From positions 52,558,561 to 52,622,560 of the forward strand of contig NC_080540.1 in NCBI RefSeq assembly GCF_028640845.1: DNA of 64,000 bases, in the 5' to 3' direction. The notes under the pieces are model-generated. The model saw nothing but the letters and a program-made list of their open reading frames with translations, did not search any database and was not told the origin of the DNA. The position numbers and the translations under genes were made by a program. Shown here one piece after another: positions 1 through 10,020 of the stretch (position 1 is the stretch's first letter; each line of letters begins with the position of its first letter). The DNA comes from Ahaetulla prasina. Taxonomy: Eukaryota > Chordata > Lepidosauria > Squamata > Colubridae.

Positions 1-225
1 TGCTTCTTATCCTGCTTTCCGGTGCTTTGGAAAATAGGTTGACCCCCTCTTCTTTGCGGCAACCTCTTAGATATTGGAACACTGTTTTCATGTCATCCCT
101 AGTCCTTCTTTTCATTAAACTAATCATACCCAATTTGTTCTTTGTGTTTCAGTTTCCAGTCCCCAAATAATCTTTGTTGGTCTTCTGTATACTCTTTCAA
201 GAGTCTCCACAGATTTCCTAGCATT
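1..225 (-). mobile_element. CR1 LINE 3' fragment
   Basis: The reverse complement encodes the C-terminal part of a CR1-type reverse transcriptase: the KEEGVNLFSKAP-type segment shared with the copies at 35.2, 48.2 and 58.0 kb. The fragment continues off the left edge of the window, so its 3' end is not seen. It is too short and damaged to be coding. The family is identified from its 3' region, which in the complete copies contains the GGAAGGGACC and TCTAGTCCAACCCC motifs typical of vertebrate CR1. Confidence 0.8.
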
Positions 226-230
226 TTGGC

Positions 231-1594
231 AACAAAACGTACAACAAACTGCAGATGTCTGGACATTTAAAAATACATTGAACTAGAAGCACTTGCAAAA
301 GAAAGAAAAAGTCTCTGTCCTATAATTTTGCTTATCAGTAATAAGAATGGAAGAGAATAAATCCCCAAAGACCATAATCTAAGGTTGCTAAAGAATATAA
401 TGTCTTCTTTGCAGCAAATTAGCAATTGCTGTTAAAGAGAATTAGATCTAGTCTTTCTCCTGAATGGAATTGGAGAATGGGGTAATATTGGTGTTACACA
501 TAGAAGTTGTTTGATTGTAGAACTATTGCATTATGGAAAAATTCACAACCAACAATTATTTTCTATGCAGGGAGGTTAAAAACAAAATACCCCATAACAC
601 TGGTAATGAACACACTATTCCAGTGTAATTTCTTTCTTGGAGTTTTAAATGCTTATTATATTTTCCATTTTTCTGGCAGGTTCAGCATTAAGGGATTAAA
701 ATTAAAGAGCAAAAATCAAAGCGTTTGAACTTAGGTGTAAAATGTGACTTATATTATGGACTACCACTTGTGAAGAATGCTGAGAATCTCAATTTTCATT
801 TTTACACATGCCATCCAAGAAGGTAATGGAAAACAACAGATAACAATTGTAGATTTAGGGCTCAATTGGACCTGCTGTGAAATATGTCATTTGAAGTGCT
901 AGCTGTCAGGGGATAATAGTTACCATTGTGGGTGAGTTTGTCAGGTCGATAGCATGGGGAGAGACCCTCTCACCTTGCAGCATGCTGCTGATGAAAATTG
1001 CCCTGTCTACAGCAACAACTTTAGCAGAGAATTGCAGTAATTCGGTGATGTATTTGGTACCATATCTGGTGTGGCTTTTAGTTTTTATAAAACACAGCTC
1101 AAACTGATTGTATTTTATATGCATACTCATTTTATTCACTCTCCCCAGTGGACCTGAATCTCTTGGTCGGGATCGGGAGTCATTCTTCCAATTGTTGCTA
1201 TTCAGGAAGGAAATCTGCTGAATTCATTAGTATCCATTAGTATTAATTTATTGGTATTTAGCATGATTGTGGATTAAGACAGTTGTAAACTTTTTCCATG
1301 TTAAATAGTAGAACAATTTTAATCCAAAATTAATGTGTTCCAGCAGAAATCTACTATGCTCTTAGAGAGTAGGTCCTGTTGTGGGACATAACATTTTGGT
1401 ACATGGAAAGAAATCTCCAGAGTCAGTAAATGTTCAAGAAGTTTGTTTGGCTGACAGTGACCTGCTTCAGAATTCCTGTTGGAACTCAATTATCCCCTAG
1501 ACACTACTATACACACCTATACATTAAGATGCTTATAACACACATCTGTTCAGTTACAGTGTTGCAGTGTGTTGATTAAGATGTTGAATTAGAG
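231..1594. other. No recognisable gene or repeat
   Basis: AT-rich sequence with only short open frames (at most 77 codons) that show no domain, biased composition or family resemblance. I see no RNA gene and no clear repeat. It may be intronic or intergenic host DNA. Confidence 0.5.
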
Positions 1595-1965
1595 CAGGAG
1601 TGTCAAACACAAGGCCCACAGGCCGGATCTGACCTGCAATGTGGTTGGATCTGGCCCGCAGGGCCATCCTGGACAATGTAAGAGGCCGGCCCACGTGGCT
1701 TTGGCCTGATCTACCCAATATGAAAAGGAAACATCAGGCCAGCATGGCTTCAGCCCAGTCTACCCAATGTGAAGAGGAAACATGCCATCAGTTTGGGGAG
1801 TCAATCTGGCCACGCCCACCTAGTTGGTCATACCCAGTGAGTGGTGTCAATCTGGCCATGCTCACCCAATTGCCCAGACCCAGTCAGCCATCCCTCCCAC
1901 ACCCACCCCTGAGGTCAACCACAGCCCTGATGTGGCCTTCAATGAAATTGAATTTGACACCCCTG
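1595..1965. mobile_element. hAT-type non-autonomous element
   Basis: The ends are imperfect inverted repeats, CAGGAGTGTCAAACAC on the left and TTTGACACCCCTG on the right, matching the CAGGGGTGTCAAACTC end type of hAT-Charlie-like elements. The flanking 8 bp agree at 6 of 8 positions (AATTAGAG at 1587-1594, GACTAGAG at 1966-1973), as expected for an old hAT target duplication. The 371-bp interior has no transposase. A 110-codon frame inside it has no recognisable feature. Confidence 0.75.
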
Positions 1966-2144
1966 GACTAGAGTCAGAGTGACCTTGGTTCAGGTCAACA
2001 TCAACTGGTGAAGTCACTAAGAAAGAAAGATCAATCATTCTCTTTCAGGCCAATAGTTTTGTATGAAGATAACCCCAGAGAGATAGCACTCCCATGCAAT
2101 CCCAAACGAAAGACAGGATCTATAAATAATAAGCAATGCCTAAT

Positions 2145-2390
2145 TTGTCCCAAAGGTGCTTTTTCAAGAGGCAACTGGACTTTCTGGTTTGTCTTTGAAG
2201 ATGTTTTGCTTTTCATCCAAGAAGTTCTTCAGCTCTGACTGGATGGTGGGCAATGGAAGTAAGAGCTGAAGAACCTTCTTGGATGAAAAGAGAAATGTCT
2301 TCAAAGAAAAACCAGAAAGTCCAGCTGCCTTTTGAAAAAAACACTTTTGGGACAACCATGACCTGGATGACTTAGAATCTCCATAGACAT
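2145..2390. repeat. Foldback (inverted) interspersed repeat
   Basis: Two arms of about 92 bp (2145-2236 and 2262-2355) are inverted copies of each other at roughly 90 percent identity, separated by about 25 bp. The right arm continues into a unique tail to about 2390. The same unit occurs at 50.27-50.95 kb, so it is an interspersed repeat and not a local accident. I do not recognise its class with certainty; a Penelope-like or foldback element is possible. Confidence 0.6.
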
Positions 2391-2448
2391 CATACCTAAT
2401 TTGAATTCATAATGATGGAGAAATTTGATGTGGTAGACTTGAATCTTG

Positions 2449-2905
2449 TGCATTTATAAATGGGATATAGAAAATGATCTGTCATAAAATGAACACAGAA
2501 AAATGCATATATGAAAATATTTTAAAATCAATGATTTTTAATTCTATTTTTCATTTTTAGAATTATAGAATGATATCCAGTGATGACAGTGTCTGAAATT
2601 TTTTTTTTATTTACATTTATATCCCGCCCTTCTCCGAAGACTCAGGGCGGCTTACAGTGTATAAGGCAATAGTCTCATTCTATTTGTATATTTACAAAGT
2701 CAACTTATTGCCCCCCCCCCAACAATCTGGGTCCTCATTTTACCTACCTTATAAAGGATGGAAGGCTGAGTCAACCTTGGGCCGGGCTTGAACCTGCAGT
2801 AATTGCAGGCTGCTGTGTTTTAATAACAGGCTTCTTACAGCCTGAGCTACCACGGCCCACTATTTACAGAAACTACTGTATATGATAATGATTCAGTGTT
2901 CCAGA
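2449..2905 (+). repeat. Local duplication, copy 1 (SINE-filled)
   Basis: Positions 2449-2597 plus 2861-2905 match 3633-3815 almost base for base. The copies differ by a few substitutions and small indels, and by a SINE present only in this copy. The function is unknown. The two copies lie about 1.2 kb apart in direct orientation, with a LINE A 3' end and an AATAG array between them. Confidence 0.85.
2601..2859 (-). mobile_element. tRNA-derived SINE
   Basis: On the minus strand the element starts with a tRNA-like head (TAGCTCAGG A-box and a B-box near GGTTCAAGCCC). It continues through a family-specific body and ends with the GGCGGGATATAAATG-type tail and an A-rich tract. It matches the SINE at 8.3 kb along its whole length. 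It is inserted in copy 1 of the local duplication; the paralogous segment at 3.77 kb is the empty site. Confidence 0.9.
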
Positions 2906-3082
2906 AAAAAAAATAACCCACTCCAAGTAAAAACTCCGAAGCAAGCATCTTTCAAAATCTATTAGACTTTGAAAGGTAAACTGGCACATCTGGGAAAACC
3001 CAAAACTGAGAGGTCTGGGTTTTCCCTCAGTAAATCAAAAAAACCCAAAACCATCCCCTGACTCCACAGTCGATCACATGCT

Positions 3083-3338
3083 CAACACTGTCAAACTATT
3101 TACTAAATCTGCACTACTATTAATCTTCTCATCGTTCCCATCACCAATCTCTTTCCACTTATGACTGTATGACTGTAACTTTGTTGCTGGCAATCATTAT
3201 GATTTATATTGATATATTGACCATCATTTGTGTTGTAAATGTTGTACCTTGATGAAGGTATCTTTTCTTTTATGTACACTGAGAGCATATGCACCAAGAC
3301 AAATTCCTTGTGTGTCCACTCACACTTGGCCAATAAAA
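3083..3338 (+). mobile_element. LINE A 3' UTR, 5'-truncated copy
   Basis: This segment matches the 3' UTR of the LINE at 4.3-7.6 kb (its 7310-7560), beginning at CAACACTGTCAAACTA and ending at CTTGGCCAATAAAAATTC. There is no coding part. It uses the 3' UTR variant with GATATATTGACCATCA. It runs directly into a long AATAG array. Confidence 0.9.
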
Positions 3339-3433
3339 ATTCTATTCTATTCTATTCTATTCTATTCTATTCTATTCTATTCTATTCTATTCTATTCTAT
3401 TCTATTCTATTCTATTCTATTCTATTCTATTCT
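3339..3433 (+). repeat. AATAG-class pentanucleotide microsatellite, about 19 units
   Basis: An uninterrupted run of TTCTA units directly follows the LINE A 3' terminus. Four other LINE A 3' ends in the window carry no or only a few units at the same position, so the array grew from the LINE tail. Open frames read through it (repeated FYSIL residues) are artefacts. Confidence 0.97.
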
Positions 3434-3632
3434 CCAATCACCATCAGTCCCATCTCGAGACAGCACTCCGAAAACTCCTTCTCCAGATGCAGAGGCCTGA
3501 CCTTGACCGACAGGAAGAATGCTATTATGTCTAAAGACAACCCCTCTACTAAATCCCCCCTCCTACTTTCCCACACATGCGAAAGTGGCAGCACGGAAGC
3601 TTCTGGCCTAATATGGCTTCCAAAGCTGACAG

Positions 3633-3815
3633 TGCATTTATAAATGGGATATAGAAAATGATCTGTCATAAAATGAACACATTAGAGAAATGCATGTATG
3701 AAAATCTTTTAAAATCAATGATTTTTAATTCTATTTTTCATTGTTAGAATTACATCCAGTGATGACAGTGTCTGAAATTTACAGAAACTACTGTATATGA
3801 TAATTGTTCTAATAT
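3633..3815 (+). repeat. Local duplication, copy 2 (empty site)
   Basis: Direct duplicate of 2449-2905 lacking the SINE. It reads straight through the insertion point (TCTGAAATTTACAGAAAC). It carries no gene. Confidence 0.85.
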
Positions 3816-4285
3816 TGTCCCAACATGCCACTGGATTGCCAACCAGAACTGGGCTGTTGTTACTAATTTCCATTCACTGTATTCTGGGGATGGGGAATGA
3901 ACATTGCTGGAAGAAAAGAAAGAGGAACCCCACACAGCTCCAACAAGCTAGCAGAGCAGAGGCAGCAGTTGCTTCTATACCGTAAAATCCCCTCTTAGAT
4001 AGAATTGCTCTAAGACAGCCAATGTAGACAGCATGCAAATGGGTTTCCACTTATGTGGACAATATCTCATTCTGTCTAGAATGCAGATAGAAAATCAGCC
4101 AAAAAGGTAGTTTAATTCTTGAGATCTAGTATTTAGTCATGTGATTAAAAAAATCCAATACAATCATCAAGCTTGACAAAATCTGTGCAAATATTAGATG
4201 CATAATTTATCATGGCCAAATAATATTCAATTTAGATACATTTCATACATTTCAGATATCTTTCATTTCTGGACTGGCAAAATCT
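3816..4285. other. No recognisable feature
   Basis: AT-rich spacer upstream of LINE A. It has short open frames only, and no promoter-like or repeat structure that I can support. Confidence 0.4.
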
Positions 4286-4348
4286 GTTTGCAACCTGCAC
4301 AACCGCTGAAGACCACTATAGAGTTTTCCTACTTGAAATCGACCTAAG

Positions 4349-4609
4349 ATGGCGCCGACGAAGGCTGCCTCGGTGAAATGCTCTCTAATTGTTTCTTTAT
4401 TTCTAATTATTCTCTGTGACTCACTACGGATTTCCTACTCACGAGACCATCTGCTAAAAATTAAGGAACATTTCTTTAAGGAGCAGCTTTCTTTAATCTC
4501 ACCCCCGCCTGTCTTTACAAACACGGAGGAGATTCTAACACAGGAGGAGGCAATTCCCACGGAGCCATGGATTACGAAAAAAACCAAACGATGGAAACGA
4601 AGGAAATGA
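4349..4609 (+). CDS. LINE A N-terminal ORF (86 aa)
   Basis: Starts at the ATG embedded in AAGATGGCGCC. It encodes a hydrophobic segment at about residues 11-26 and ends in a lysine- and arginine-rich stretch (about residues 76-86) that could bind nucleic acid. The frame stops at TGA 4607-4609. The same frame continues without another stop through a basic stretch into the endonuclease, so this is either a true short ORF1 or the amino end of a single protein cut by a CGA-to-TGA change. No coiled coil or zinc knuckle is visible. Confidence 0.6.
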   Translation: MAPTKAASVKCSLIVSLFLIILCDSLRISYSRDHLLKIKEHFFKEQLSLISPPPVFTNTEEILTQEEAIPTEPWITKKTKRWKRRK

Positions 4610-6076
4610 GGTAAAAGATCTGGGATCTTAATCAAGCTAAGAACTCGCACTAAAACTCCTCTGCCTTCAATTTTCCTAACAAATATACGCTCACTTGCAA
4701 ATAAGATGGATGAAATACTCCTCTTAAACAAATACTATTCTGATTTTCGCAATTCAGCAGTCCTATGCTTCTCTGAAACCTGGTTAAATGAATCAATTGA
4801 AAATAGCAGCCTGAACATTCCAGGATTTCAAATTGAACGATCAGACAGGATTCCAGAAACATCTGGTAAAAAGAAAGGAGGAGGCTTATGCCTATATATT
4901 AATTCAACCTGGTGTCAAGATTTTAACATAATTTACAAATTCTGTGACAACAATTTAGAGACTCTAATTATCAACTGCAAACCTTACTATTCGCCTCGTG
5001 AATTTTCCTCATTTCTTCTAATTGCTGTTTATGTCCCACCACAAGCCTGTGTAAACGAGGCATTACGAACTCTAGCTGACCAAATCATGGAGGCTGAAGC
5101 CAAACACCCTGATTCACTGGCCATTGTTTTGGGAGATCTAAACAAGGCAAACTTAAGGAAAGAACTACCAAAATACTTTCAGCATGTCAATTGTCCCACC
5201 AGAGGCAAGAATACTCTAGACCACTGCTACACAACACTAAAAGATGCCTATCGGTCTTTACCACGTGCAGCTGTAGGACACTCTGATCATTGCATGATTC
5301 ACCTTGTACCTGCTTACAGGCAAAGACTTAAAGCCATAAAACCAATAATTAAATCAGTGAAAACCTGGACGGAGGAATCAGAATTAAAGCTACAGGCATG
5401 TTTTGACTGCACTGATTGGAATATTTTTAAAGATACCTCTGCAGACCTGGATGAACTCACAGATACTGTAACATCATATGTCAGCTTCTGTGAAGACCTA
5501 TGTGTACCTACAAGGAACTTGCGAATACACAGTAATAACAAACCTTGGTTTACACCTAAACTTAAGCAGCTACGACATTCCAAAGAGGAAGCCTACAGAA
5601 AAGGTGATAAAATGCTGTACAATCAGGCCAGAAATGCACTAACAAGGGAGATAAGAGCAGCAAGAAGAAGCTACTCTGAAAAGCTAAAGAATCAATTTTC
5701 AGCAAATGAACCAGCAAACATGTGGAAAACTCTTAAAAATATCACCGGCTATGGCAAACCTCCTTCCCAGGCTGAAGGTAATCAACAACTGGCAGATGAC
5801 CTGAATGAGTTTTACTGCAGGTTTGAAAGGAAACTACAGCCACCTATCTCCACAACCCCCATCTCAGACACACCAACAACAGCCAAGCCTCCTACAACTG
5901 ACCCCATTTCATTGGGTTCACAACCCCTAGTGATCACAGAAAAGGAAGTGCAGGACCTATTTCACAGACAAAAGCCAGGAAAAGCTCCAGGCCCAGACAA
6001 GATAACTCCTTCTTGCTTAAAAGTCTGTGCTGACCAATTGGCCCCATCTTCACCCATATTTTCAATAAATCACTAG
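4610..6076 (+). pseudogene. LINE A endonuclease and linker part of ORF2
   Basis: In the same frame as the 86-codon ORF. Before the first ATG (4706) the frame already encodes the conserved TNIRSLANKM start of the endonuclease, so the real protein begins upstream of 4706. Counting from 4706, the endonuclease motifs are SETW at residues 23-26, GDLN at 143-146 and the catalytic SDH at 193-195. A basic linker follows, then the LADDLNEFYCRFE and KPGKAPGPD motifs that precede reverse transcriptase. The frame ends at a TAG at 6074-6076 because one base is missing in the C run at 6042-6045; the protein then continues in the next frame. Confidence 0.9.
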
Positions 6077-7308
6077 AGATGTGCTATGTTCCTTCTTGCT
6101 TCAAACGCTCTACCATCATCCCAGTGCCGAAGAAGCCCACCATCAAGGAACTGAATGACTACAGACCAGTTGCTCTAACATCTGTAGTCATGAAAACCTT
6201 TGAAAGGCTAGTGCTTTCCTACCTGAAAACCATCACGAATCCGCTCTTAGACCCCTTGCACTTTGCATACCGAGCAAATAGATCAACAGATGATGCTGTT
6301 AATATGGCTCTGCACTACATCCTACAACATCTTGAGTCTCCAAAGACCTATGCAAGGGTCCTTTTTGTAGACTTTAGTTCAGCATTCAATACCATCATTC
6401 CAGACATTCTTCTAACTAAGCTAAACCAGCTACAGGTACCGGAACAGACTTGTAAGTGGATCACAAGCTTCCTAACAAACAGGAAGGAGCAGGTGAAGCT
6501 AAGCAAGATCACATCAAATACCTGTACAATTAGCACAGGGGCGCCCCAAGGCTGTGTGCTCTCCCCACTTCTCTTCTCTCTGTATACCAATGACTGCATC
6601 TCCAATGATCCATTTGTTAAGCTACTGAAGTTCGCAGATGACACAACAGTGATTGGTCTCATTCGAGACAATGACGAATCCGCATATAGGCGAGAGGTCG
6701 AACAACTAGCCTTGTGGTGCAACCAAAACAATCTGGAACTGAACACACTCAAAACCGTAGAAATGGTGGTAGACTTTAGGAAAAACCCTTCCATACTTCC
6801 ACCTCTCACAATACTTGACAACACAGTATCAACAGTAGAAACCTTCAAATTTCTGGGTTCTATCATATCGCAAGATCTCAAATGGACAGCTAACATCAAA
6901 AACATCATTAAAAACGGACAACAAAGAATGTTCTTTCTGCGCCAACTCAGTAAGCTCAAACTGCCCAAGGAGCTGCTGATCCAATTCTACAGAGGAATTA
7001 TTGAGTCTGTCATTTGCACCTCTATAACTGTCTGGTTCGGTTCTGCAACCCAACAAGAAAAACACAGACTTCAGAGGATAATTAGAACTGCAGAAAAAAT
7101 AATTGCTACCAACTTGCCTTCCATTGAGGACCTGTATACTGCACGAATCAAGAAGAGGGCCGTGAAAATATTTGCAGATCCCTCGCATCCTGGACATAAA
7201 CTGTTTCAACTCCTACCCTCAAAACGACGCTATAGAGCACTGCACACCAGAACAACTAGACACAAGAACAGTTTTTTCCCGAAGGCCATCACTCTGCTAA
7301 ACAAATAA
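6046..7308 (+). pseudogene. LINE A reverse transcriptase part of ORF2
   Basis: Picks up the protein one frame over from 6046 and is open to the natural stop at 7308. Counting from the ATG at 6079 (409 codons), it shows the expected RT blocks: [10 protein letters not shown] (about 26-35), FAYRANRS (62-69), catalytic VDFSSAF (97-103), [13 protein letters not shown] (154-166) and catalytic FADD (185-188). It ends with the SLKHRLQR-like region and the [17 protein letters not shown]-terminus. Both catalytic aspartate blocks are intact. It synthesises cDNA at the nicked target during retrotransposition. Only the 6045 frameshift and the 4607 stop disable it. Confidence 0.93.
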
Positions 7309-7583
7309 TTCCCTCAACACTGTCAGACTATTTACTGAATCTGCACTACTATTAATCGTTTCATAGTTCCCATCACCAATCTCTTTCCACTTATGACTGT
7401 ATGACTATAACTTGTTGCTGGCAATCCTTATGATTTATATTGATATATTGACCATCAATTGTGTTGTAAATGTTGTACCTTGATGAACGTATCTTTTCTT
7501 TTATGTACACTGAGAGCATATGCACCAAGACAAAGTCCAATCACACTTGGCCAATAAAAATTCTATTCTATTCTATTCTATTC
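7309..7583 (+). other. LINE A 3' UTR and short AATAG tail
   Basis: AT-rich UTR ending CACTTGGCCAATAAAAATTC followed by four to five TTCTA units. LINE B sequence begins immediately after the array. Confidence 0.85.
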
Positions 7584-9811
7584 AATAAAGTCATTAAACT
7601 ATATGTACCACAAATGACAACCATGACCAGGAAAAACAAACTACCCATATCAATAAAAAAGCTTCAATCAAAAAAAAAATCCCTCTGGAAAAGAAACAAA
7701 AAAGGCTGTGTAGCAAATTTCAAAAACCGCTACAAAAATATATGCAACCAAATAAAAACTGAATGCACAAATTATCACATCAAGCAAGAAAAGAACCTTT
7801 TGCGCACAAATTCCAATCGTGCCTTTTATAATTTTGTGAACAATAAACTTAAAGACTCAAGATCCATCCCACCACTAAAAGATTCTAACAAGAAAGAATA
7901 CAATGACGAAACAGTTAAAGCTAACCTCTTCAACAGTTTCTTTGGCTCAGTTTTTGTTAACAGCAATAACACATATCCGACATTCCATAAACGCACTAGC
8001 ATTGAATATGATGACTTAACCCATATAGATTTCACAGAAGAAAACATTGAAAAAGCTCTTCATAACTTGAAACCATCACTATTTATTGGACCTGATGGAC
8101 TATGCGCATACTTCTTAAAAAAAACTTTCCACTAATATAGCAGAACCCCTAAGCATAATCTTTGACAAAGCTTTCACAACCAGTTCCCTTCCCAAACTTT
8201 GGTCACTAGCCACAATCATCCCTATCTTCAAAAAAGGAGACCCCAGCTTAGTTGAAAATTACAGACCGATCTCTCTGTGCTGCATCAACTGCAAAGTCAT
8301 GGAATCAATCATCAACCAATCCGGGATTGGGCCGGGATAGCTCAGGCAATAGAGAAGCCTGTTATTAGAACACAAAGCCTGCAATTACTGCAGGTTCGAG
8401 CCCGGCCCAAGGTTGACTCAGCCTTCCACCCTTTATAAGGTAGGTAAAATGAGGACCCAGATTGTTGGGGGGGCAATAAGTTGACTTTGTAAAAAATATA
8501 CAAATAGAATGAGACTATTGCCTTATACATTGTAAGCCGCCCTGAGTCTTCGGAGAAGGGCGGGGTATAAATGTAAAAAAAAAAATATATCCATTACCTC
8601 ACACTTAGAAACTAACAACCTACTCTCCAATAAACAATTTGGTTTCAGGAAAAAATTATCATGCAACTTACAACTTCTTCACTGTAAAAACATATGGACT
8701 ACAAATCTCGATCAAGGCAAAACAATAGATGCAATCTACATAGACTTCTGCAAAGCTTTTGACTCAGTAGTACACGATAAACTTCTCCTAAAACTAAAAT
8801 CCTATGGCATTTCAGGACCCCTTCACAAATGGATATCTGCATTTCTGTCCAACAGACAACAAGTGGTCAAAATTGGCAATGCTCTATCAAATCCTGTTCC
8901 TGTCAAGAGTGGCGTTCCTCAAGGCAGCGTCCTTGGACCAACACTCTTCATACTATACATTAATGATCTTTGTGACCATATCAAGTAATTGTGTTCTCTT
9001 TGCTGACGATGTCAAACTATTTAACACCACAGACAATGCATCTATCATCCAAAAGACCTTGATCATCTAACCACTTGGTCTAAAACTTGGCAACTCAGAT
9101 CTCAACCAGCAAATGCTCAGTCTTACATATTGGAAAAAGAACCCAAACACTAAGTACATACTTGATGGACATTACCTTACAGATGACCCCTACCCCGTTA
9201 AAGACCTTGGAGTTTTCATGTCAAATGATCTAAGTGTCAAAGCCCACTGTAACTACATAGCAAAAAAGGCTCTAAGAGTTGTAAACCTAATCCTGCGTAG
9301 CTTCTTTTCCAAAAACACTACACTACTAACCAGAGCATATAAAACATTTGCTAGACCAATTCTAGAATACAGTTCATCTGTTTGGAACCCTCACCACATC
9401 TCTGATATCAATACAATTGAGCGAGTCCAGAAATATTTTACAAGAAGAGTTCTCCGCTCCTCTGAAAACAACAAAATACCTTATCCCACCAGACTTGAAA
9501 TCCTAGGCTTAGAAAACTTGGAACTCCGTCGCCTTCAACAAGACCTAAGTTTAACTCATAGAATCATCTATTGTAATGTCCTTCCTGTTAAAGACTACTT
9601 CAGCTTTAATTGCAACAATACAAGAGCAACCAACAGATTTAAACTTAATGTTAACCGCTTTAATCTAGATTGCAGAAAATATGACTTCTGTAACAGAATC
9701 ATCAGTGCTTGGAATACTTTACCTGACTCTGTGGTCTCTTCCCATAATCCTAAAAGCTTCAACCAAAAACTTTCTACTATTGACCTTACCCCATTCCTAA
9801 GAGGACCATAA
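7584..9811 (+). pseudogene. LINE B reverse transcriptase (broken)
   Basis: The frame 7584-8135 encodes the domain before RT (lysine-rich, ending IGPDGLCAYFLKK). It shifts at the A8 run; copy 2 has A7. The next blocks, FKKGDPSLVENYRPIS and then (after the SINE) FGFRKKLSCN, IDFCKAFDS and GVPQGSVLGPTLF, are RT motifs. The catalytic FADD lies at about 8998-9010, just after the deletion. The frame 9113-9811 encodes the C-terminal domain (VKDLGVFMSNDL, PILEYSSSVWNPH, ERVQKYFTRRV) to its natural stop. The product would be a LINE polyprotein. Confidence 0.9.
8323..8588 (+). mobile_element. tRNA-derived SINE inserted in LINE B
   Basis: Complete SINE with a pol III A-box-like TAGCTCAGGCAA (8338-8349) and a consensus B-box GGTTCGAGCCC (8393-8403). 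A body shared with 2.6 and 24.96 kb follows, then the GGCGGGGTATAAATG tail and an A run. LINE B copy 2 is uninterrupted at the same site (61.93 kb), so the boundaries are clear. The target duplication is short (ATCC). Confidence 0.95.
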
Positions 9812-10020
9812 GGGGCGTGCATAAGCGCACAAATGTGCCTACCGTTCCTGTCCTATTGTTTCGTTTCTTTTCTTTTCTTTTCTTTTCTTCTTCCTATATA
9901 TATATTGATGCTTATACCTCCTAATATTTACTCATATATATGTTTATATACTATATAATCCTTTTTATATGATGTTGTGACAAAATAAATAAATAAAATA
10001 AATAAATAAATAAATAAATA
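9812..10020 (+). repeat. LINE B 3' UTR with TTTTC and AAAT tail repeats
   Basis: The UTR contains a TTTTC run (about 9865-9890) and ends in AAATA/AAAT units to 10020. The corresponding tails of the three other LINE B ends in the window differ in unit and length. Confidence 0.85.

Larger units (their letters stand above)
4290..7583 (+). mobile_element. LINE A, near-complete CR1-superfamily non-LTR retrotransposon
   Basis: A roughly 3.3-kb element with a short 5' UTR, an 86-codon N-terminal ORF, an AP-like endonuclease, a reverse transcriptase, a 250-bp 3' UTR and a short AATAG tail. Domain order and motifs place it in the CR1/L2/Rex1 superfamily; I cannot fix the clade without a tree. The 5' boundary is estimated. 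AAGATGGCGCC at 4347 overlaps the first ATG and resembles a YY1-type promoter site found in other LINE 5' UTRs. Only one in-frame TGA and one single-base frameshift separate it from a continuous reading frame, which indicates a fairly recent insertion. Truncated relatives lie at 3.1, 31.4 and 60.3 kb. Confidence 0.9.
7584..10020 (+). mobile_element. LINE B copy 1, 5'-truncated CR1-superfamily LINE
   Basis: A second LINE family, about 2.2 kb without its SINE insertion. It encodes the region before RT, the RT and a long C-terminal domain, then a UTR ending GTTGTGACAAAATAAATAAA. It starts abruptly after the LINE A tail. It is nearly identical to the copy at 61.7-63.3 kb over the shared part. Three lesions silence it: an extra A in the A run at 8118-8125, a SINE at 8323, and a 5-base deletion near 8985. 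Confidence 0.93.

Noticed and set aside
3327..3433. Possible CRISPR-like or satellite array
   Set aside because: A 5-bp unit without spacers attached to a LINE tail is a microsatellite.
3228..3643. Frames with repeated FYSIL residues
   Set aside because: They are translations of the AATAG microsatellite.
8338..8403. Functional tRNA gene
   Set aside because: A- and B-boxes are present, but the sequence continues into a SINE body and no cloverleaf with paired acceptor stem is seen.
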